This document shows, piece after piece, positions 59,980 through 64,000 of a stretch of 64,000 nt of DNA. The notes under the pieces were generated by a model. That model saw nothing but the letters and a program-made list of their open reading frames with translations. It did no database searches and had not been told where the DNA came from. The translations under genes were made by a program, and so were the position numbers. The stretch's first letter is position 1. Every line of letters begins with the position of its first letter. Source of the DNA: Veillonella rogosae JCM 15642 (lineage in GTDB: Bacteria; Bacillota; Negativicutes; Veillonellales; Veillonellaceae); contig NZ_PPCX01000010.1 of NCBI RefSeq assembly GCF_002959775.1, positions 310,001 to 374,000 of the forward strand, given 5' to 3'.

Positions 59980-62142
59980 TCACATCCCTTTCTTATCTTG
60001 TAATGTATTCAAGATTTCGTAACAATTTGCACGAACAGAAATGAAGTCGTCTACGCCAGCTTCACGGTATACAGGCTCGAGGTCCTTAGGCGGCGCCCCT
60101 GCCAAGATAACTGTTACATTCGGCATAGTTTCTTTCAATTCTTTCGCTAGTGGCGGTACTAATTCTGGATATGTGTCATCTGTGGAACAGATAACGACAA
60201 CATCAGCACCACTTTCACGAGCAGCCTTCGCAGCATCAGCCGTAGTTTCATGGCCGTCATTTTTAATCACTTCAAATGCACCTACTTCGAAGAAGCCTGT
60301 GGAGAAGTCCGCACGAGGTTTGTGTTGAGGAATTGGGCCCATATTAGCCAAGAATACCTTCACATTATCTTTCGTACGTTGTTTATAGTTTTCAGTGCGC
60401 ATGCGAAGTGCTTCAAATTGTTCAGTCCAGCGATGAGCCGTAATTGGTTCGATCGTTTCAGAAGAAATATCGCCAGCGTCTAAAGACTTACGGATTTGAC
60501 GGATCGTCAATTTTTGCAACGCCCCAAGCTCGATGAGACCAATCAAAGCGCCAGGCTCTGTCGTACCTGCTTCTAAGGTAGCCTGTGCTTTAGAAATAGC
60601 ATCTGGCTCCGCACTTGCCAAGTATTCTTCTATGTGAGCAACACGTTTTTGACGCAATGTTTCTTGATTTTCTGGTTTAGGATCTAATAGCTCTTCTGTC
60701 ATGTTCGCATACATGTTGTTACCTACAGCAACATCTCTGCGGTATGCAAGGTTTTTGAAGCGTTCATCAAGAATCGCTTTAACTTGAGCTTGTGGATAGC
60801 CTTCTTTCAAAGCCGCCACGATGCCGCCTTTAGATTCTATCGTTTGGAACTCAGCCCAGATTTTTTCGCATAATTCAGCAGCCAATGTTTCCACGTACCA
60901 AGAACCGCCTACAGGGTCCACAGGTTGACGCAACTCGAATTCAGTTTGCAACATAACTTGGATGTTACGAGCAATACGGCGAGAGAAGTCGTCCGCTTTG
61001 CGAATTGGTTGGTCGAATGGGGATACTTCAAGGCTGTTCAAACCGCCTACAACGCCAGAGAATGCTTGTGTCGTATTGCGCAACAAGTTTACATATGGGT
61101 CGTATACAGTTTTTGTGAAAGCCGATGTTCTGCCGTGTACATGAACAGCGCTGTCCGCTTCTTCAGCACCAAAGGCCTCCATGATGCGAGCCCAAAGTAC
61201 GCGCAATGCACGCAATTTAGCGATTTCCATGAAGAAGTTAGCACCCATGGAGAATGTAAACATCATGCTCTTAGCGATGGTGTGTATATCGATGTTCCGT
61301 TGTGCCAATTGACGCACGTAGCAAACGGCTGTTGCCAATGCGTACGCTACTTCCTGTACATCGTTAGCGCCGCCATTAGCGTATACATCGCCAGATACAA
61401 GTACTGTTTTAAGTTCCGGAGCTTGTTCTTTAGCCCACACAACAGTATGTGCCATTTCGTCAAAGGCTGTGTCTAAGGAAATATGCAATGCACCGTCTTT
61501 AGCCCAAACGCCAACAGGGTCTGCACCAACGAGACCTTTCAAGTCAGCCGTTTGTTTTTTAGAGCCTTTCACAGTGGCTGCCAACATACCGAGCAAGATG
61601 GCTGCAGAAGCACCTGTTTCAATGTATAAAGGATTCTCTTTGAGATTGAAACGTTCAATTAATTGTTTGCAGTCATCCATGGTGGACAAGGATGTCCCAC
61701 CAACGCCAACAGATGCGCCTACTTGCACATCTTGATCATGGCGCGTCGCTTCATCAAGTCGGATGTTGTGAATGGTGCCGCCTTTTACAATTTCGTATAA
61801 ACTTGCATGATTGGCATCTTTAGGCAAGGAATCGTCTACGTACTGGGATACGCCCCAAGACTCTTTAATATAACCACTTGCCTTAGTGCCACGTAGGAAC
61901 TCGCCTGCCCCAGGGTATACACCTTTTGGAATTTTTTCCCCATGTAGCGCAGGTGTGTAAATTGGCTGCAACGTAATACCTTCATAGGTTTTAGTGAACA
62001 TCTTCTTGTGGAAGTCGCCACCTTTTAACGCCTTTTCAACTTCAGCCTGCCATTGTTCATACGTAGGTTTCTCAAATTCGTCAAAGGATACAGGTGCTAA
62101 TAGATCGCGTTCTGCGTCCTTCGAAGTCTTTTTGTCAGACAT
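59980..62142 (-). CDS. mutA: Methylmalonyl-CoA mutase small (beta) subunit
   Basis: Non-catalytic partner of MutB, 720 residues. The barrel domain is recognisable ([56 protein letters not shown]), but the C-terminal domain lacks the DxHxxG cobalamin ligand, having [24 protein letters not shown] in its place, as expected for the small subunit. Start follows AAAAGGAGGCACATAT. First gene of the operon. A cobalamin riboswitch and terminator lie 180-450 bp upstream. Confidence 0.95.
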   Translation of the reverse strand: MSDKKTSKDAERDLLAPVSFDEFEKPTYEQWQAEVEKALKGGDFHKKMFTKTYEGITLQPIYTPALHGEKIPKGVYPGAGEFLRGTKASGYIKESWGVSQYVDDSLPKDANHASLYEIVKGGTIHNIRLDEATRHDQDVQVGASVGVGGTSLSTMDDCKQLIERFNLKENPLYIETGASAAILLGMLAATVKGSKKQTADLKGLVGADPVGVWAKDGALHISLDTAFDEMAHTVVWAKEQAPELKTVLVSGDVYANGGANDVQEVAYALATAVCYVRQLAQRNIDIHTIAKSMMFTFSMGANFFMEIAKLRALRVLWARIMEAFGAEEADSAVHVHGRTSAFTKTVYDPYVNLLRNTTQAFSGVVGGLNSLEVSPFDQPIRKADDFSRRIARNIQVMLQTEFELRQPVDPVGGSWYVETLAAELCEKIWAEFQTIESKGGIVAALKEGYPQAQVKAILDERFKNLAYRRDVAVGNNMYANMTEELLDPKPENQETLRQKRVAHIEEYLASAEPDAISKAQATLEAGTTEPGALIGLIELGALQKLTIRQIRKSLDAGDISSETIEPITAHRWTEQFEALRMRTENYKQRTKDNVKVFLANMGPIPQHKPRADFSTGFFEVGAFEVIKNDGHETTADAAKAARESGADVVVICSTDDTYPELVPPLAKELKETMPNVTVILAGAPPKDLEPVYREAGVDDFISVRANCYEILNTLQDKKGM

Positions 62143-62279
62143 ATATGTGCCTCCTTTTCAACTCGAAACCATACCGAGAAACAGCGCACCGTACCTGCGA
62201 AATGTTCTATCTATGAATCACACGAGCTTTCCTATACTTGGATCACATCAACCTCAAATCTGTATCCATTAATTCAATA

Positions 62280-62285
62280 ATTATA
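62280..62285 (-). promoter_or_regulatory. Possible -10 box between the riboswitch and mutA
   Basis: Perfect TATAAT on the minus strand about 135 bp before mutA, but without a good -35 at 16-18 bp. If used, the mutase operon would have a promoter beyond the riboswitch terminator. Confidence 0.3.
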
Positions 62286-62324
62286 AAGCCTGATTCATAT
62301 GCTAAACAGCCACTTTCAAGGGCA

Positions 62325-62356
62325 ATAAAAAACGTGCCACCCAAAAGTGACACGTA
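62325..62356 (-). terminator. Terminator following the cobalamin riboswitch
   Basis: ACGTGTCAC/GTGGCACGT stem with a six-base loop and TTTTTTA on the minus strand, directly after the aptamer. Expected to be the expression platform. Confidence 0.88.
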
Positions 62357-62395
62357 AGGTTTCTTATTGAAAGGTACACCAAAAAACACTGAAGC

Positions 62396-62600
62396 CAGCA
62401 TACCTCAATCCCCTTCCTATCGCTCGTAGGTACATAACGGTGATTATCAAATAGGCAGTTCTCCTGGCTCGGGCTCATTGCCTCGCTTTCGCCTTCCCAG
62501 ATTTCTCCAGTGACATATATGAAAGCAGGCTCGTCCTTACAGTGGCGGGACCGCATCGGCTTGTACCGATTTCTCTATTAAGTCTTGCGACACCTATTCT
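62396..62600 (-). ncRNA. Cobalamin riboswitch
   Basis: The minus strand carries GCGGTCCCGCCACTGTAA (62537-62554), the GAAAGCGAGGCAATGAGCCC region, and the B12 box AGCCAGGAGAACTGCC (62452-62469), in the order and spacing of the AdoCbl aptamer. A terminator follows. The downstream gene is mutA, which encodes a B12-dependent enzyme subunit. Confidence 0.93.
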
Positions 62601-62836
62601 CTATATTCGTTGTTCTAAGTCCAATATAGTGTAAGATTATGCACAAAGTCAATGAACATAACAGTTAATCATAAGTACCAAATTTTAGGTTATAACTGAA
62701 AGTCATGTGTGATAACTAAAATACATAATGCTATTTTAAGTATTCATGAAATAGTTAAAAGTATACTTACTATTATCAACACTATACATGCTATCAGCAT
62801 GATATAATGATTTTATCAATACGAGGAGGTTACATC

Positions 62837-63733
62837 ATGAATGAAATAAGCAAAAAAGGGCTCAGTACGACTTTACTCTGTTGCTTAATCTGGGGATTAC
62901 TCCCCCTATATTGGGCACTACTTAATCAAGTTTCTTCCTTTTCAGTGCTATCGCACCGCATCATCTGGTCCGGTGTTTGGATGTTTTTCCTTGTTATCAT
63001 CACCGGTCGCCAACAACTACGCATCGATATCCACTATTTACGCACCAACCTTACTCAATTAGGACTATTATTACTGGCTGCTATGTTGATTAGTATCAAT
63101 TGGTTCACCTATATTTGGGCTGTTACCAACCAACACGTTCTCGATACTAGCCTCGGATACTATATCAATCCACTACTCAATGTATTACTAGGTATCGTCA
63201 TCTATAAAGAAACCTTGCTGTGGTCACAAAAATTAAGCATCGCTATCGCCGTGCTAGGCGTATCTATCATGACCTATGAGCTAGGCTCGTTGCCGACCGT
63301 TTCCATTGCACTAGCCGTAACTTTCAGCCTCTATGGAGCCGTCAAAAAACGACTCACCATCCATCCATTTTCGAGCATTGCCTTGGAGGCGTGGCTTATT
63401 ACACCTATAGCTCTATGGTATGTACTAACAGTAGATACTACATCATGGTCTTTTATTGAAAACATGACCCCCACCGGTCTACTACTCGTTTGTTCAGGCT
63501 TTACTACATCCGTGCCCCTAATCCTTTTTTCATATGGGGCTCGTTTATTGCCACTTAACGTGTTAGGATTCTTACAATACCTCTCTCCAACTATGGGCTT
63601 TTTCTTGGCCATCTTCTACTTTGGTGAAAGCTTTGGCACACCACAAATGATCGCCTTCGGTTGTATATGGATAGCATTAGTATTATTCTCGTTATCAAGC
63701 CAAATTACAACACGCATTAGCCTAAAAAAGTAA
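62837..63733 (+). CDS. rarD: RarD-like EamA family transporter
   Basis: Inner-membrane permease of 298 residues with ten helices in two EamA halves. It opens with KKGLSTTLLCCLIWGLLPLYWALLNQVSSFSVLSHRIIWSGVWMF, the characteristic RarD start (ExxxHRxxWS), and has NWFTYIWAVTNQHVLDTSLGYYINPLLNVLLG and PLNVLGFLQYLSPTMGFFLAIFYFGESF. RarD proteins are associated with chloramphenicol sensitivity, but their substrate is unsettled. Start follows ACGAGGAGGTTACATC. Confidence 0.93.
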   Translation: MNEISKKGLSTTLLCCLIWGLLPLYWALLNQVSSFSVLSHRIIWSGVWMFFLVIITGRQQLRIDIHYLRTNLTQLGLLLLAAMLISINWFTYIWAVTNQHVLDTSLGYYINPLLNVLLGIVIYKETLLWSQKLSIAIAVLGVSIMTYELGSLPTVSIALAVTFSLYGAVKKRLTIHPFSSIALEAWLITPIALWYVLTVDTTSWSFIENMTPTGLLLVCSGFTTSVPLILFSYGARLLPLNVLGFLQYLSPTMGFFLAIFYFGESFGTPQMIAFGCIWIALVLFSLSSQITTRISLKK

Positions 63734-63768
63734 GATATATCCTATATCAACTAAAATAAGGAGGAACT

Positions 63769-64000
63769 ATGAAATTTATATACCCTGCCATAATCCATGA
63801 TGACGCCGATGGTTTCTGGGCTGAGTTTCCAGACTTAGCATATACAAGTAGTACGGGCGCAACACTAACAGAGCTCGTAACTAATGCTCAAGAAGCAATG
63901 GAGCTATATATTTTAGGAGCTTTAGAAGATGGAGAAAGCTTACCTACACCTACATCTATTCGAAACTTACCTTGTACGGATACAACCTATCCTACGCTAG
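63769..64000 (+). CDS. HicB family antitoxin (partial at window end)
   Basis: Open to the window edge, 77 codons visible. MKFIYPAIIHDDADGFWAEFPDLAYTSSTGATLTELVTNAQEAMELYI is the HicB partial-RNase-H fold, with the usual FPDL and ALEDGESLPTPT. A C-terminal DNA-binding domain may follow outside. It begins 35 bp after rarD with a perfect AAGGAGG site. No hicA lies upstream, so the toxin, if present, is downstream. Confidence 0.85.
   Translation, partial: MKFIYPAIIHDDADGFWAEFPDLAYTSSTGATLTELVTNAQEAMELYILGALEDGESLPTPTSIRNLPCTDTTYPTL

Noticed and set aside
60925-61476. 183-codon open frame opposite mutA
   Set aside because: Antisense shadow of a conserved enzyme; no ribosome site and improbable composition. 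The 58002-58556 frame opposite mutB is rejected for the same reason.

Overview
The window reads as a chromosome segment of a Veillonella-like member of the Negativicutes (diderm Firmicutes). The evidence is the combination of a moderately AT-rich sequence with strong Shine-Dalgarno sites, outer-membrane functions (YadA-like trimeric adhesin, ExbB/ExbD/TonB) and the succinate-propionate pathway: an SdhA/SdhB/SdhE fumarate reductase or succinate dehydrogenase, and AdoCbl-dependent methylmalonyl-CoA mutase with its chaperone MeaB. No rRNA, prophage or CRISPR array was seen. One tRNA gene, tRNA-Arg(CCT), is present. The species cannot be fixed from the sequence alone.

Layout. 1-1.8 kb: a nitrate/sulfonate/taurine-type ABC importer. 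1.9-6 kb: a GT39-type glycosyltransferase, DedA, DUF2922 and DUF1659 proteins and a phosphotransferase. 6.4-9.9 kb: sdhABE operon. 10.8-12.9 kb: OmpR-type two-component system. 12.9-21.3 kb: paired DUF445 proteins, metal-dependent hydrolase, HxlR regulator with a collapsed oxidoreductase gene beside it, glutathione peroxidase, pta, and an orphan LUD-domain gene. 21.8-23.15 kb: a complete IS1249-type (IS256 family) element with 24-bp inverted ends and an 8-bp target duplication. 23.2-33 kb: metabolic and stress genes (GltA-like reductase, MalY/PatB, DUF438, SodA, thiC behind a TPP riboswitch, PgpA-like, YjdM). 33.1-34.6 kb: a probable type I toxin/antisense-RNA module, a gene fragment and a RelE/Phd pair. 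35.2-41.9 kb: ten consecutive same-strand small acidic proteins resembling immunity or SUKH-type families. 42-50.4 kb: YadA-like adhesin, tRNA-Arg, acid phosphatase, dinB, ArsR regulator, purA, HigBA. 50.6-56.3 kb: MFS efflux, purB, ExbB/ExbD/TonB. 56.6-62.6 kb: mutA-mutB-meaB preceded by a cobalamin riboswitch and terminator. 62.8-64 kb: RarD-like transporter and the start of a HicB gene.

How the genes fit together: the succinate-to-propionyl-CoA steps dominate. SdhABE interconverts fumarate and succinate, and MutAB with MeaB interconverts succinyl-CoA and methylmalonyl-CoA. Pta handles acetyl-CoA/acetyl phosphate.

The most interesting signals are these. (1) The octamer GTGAAAGY and its complement recur dozens of times on both strands, heavily in intergenic DNA and once as an inverted pair, as an uptake-sequence-like motif would. 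(2) An apparently complete, compact type I toxin-antitoxin locus at 33.1-33.45 kb. (3) A cobalamin riboswitch placed before a B12-dependent mutase. (4) The immunity-like gene array, with a 12-bp minisatellite in its upstream region. (5) Flavoprotein and iron-sulfur residues of the Sdh complex that depart from the textbook enzyme. All calls come from reading the sequence; no database search was run.
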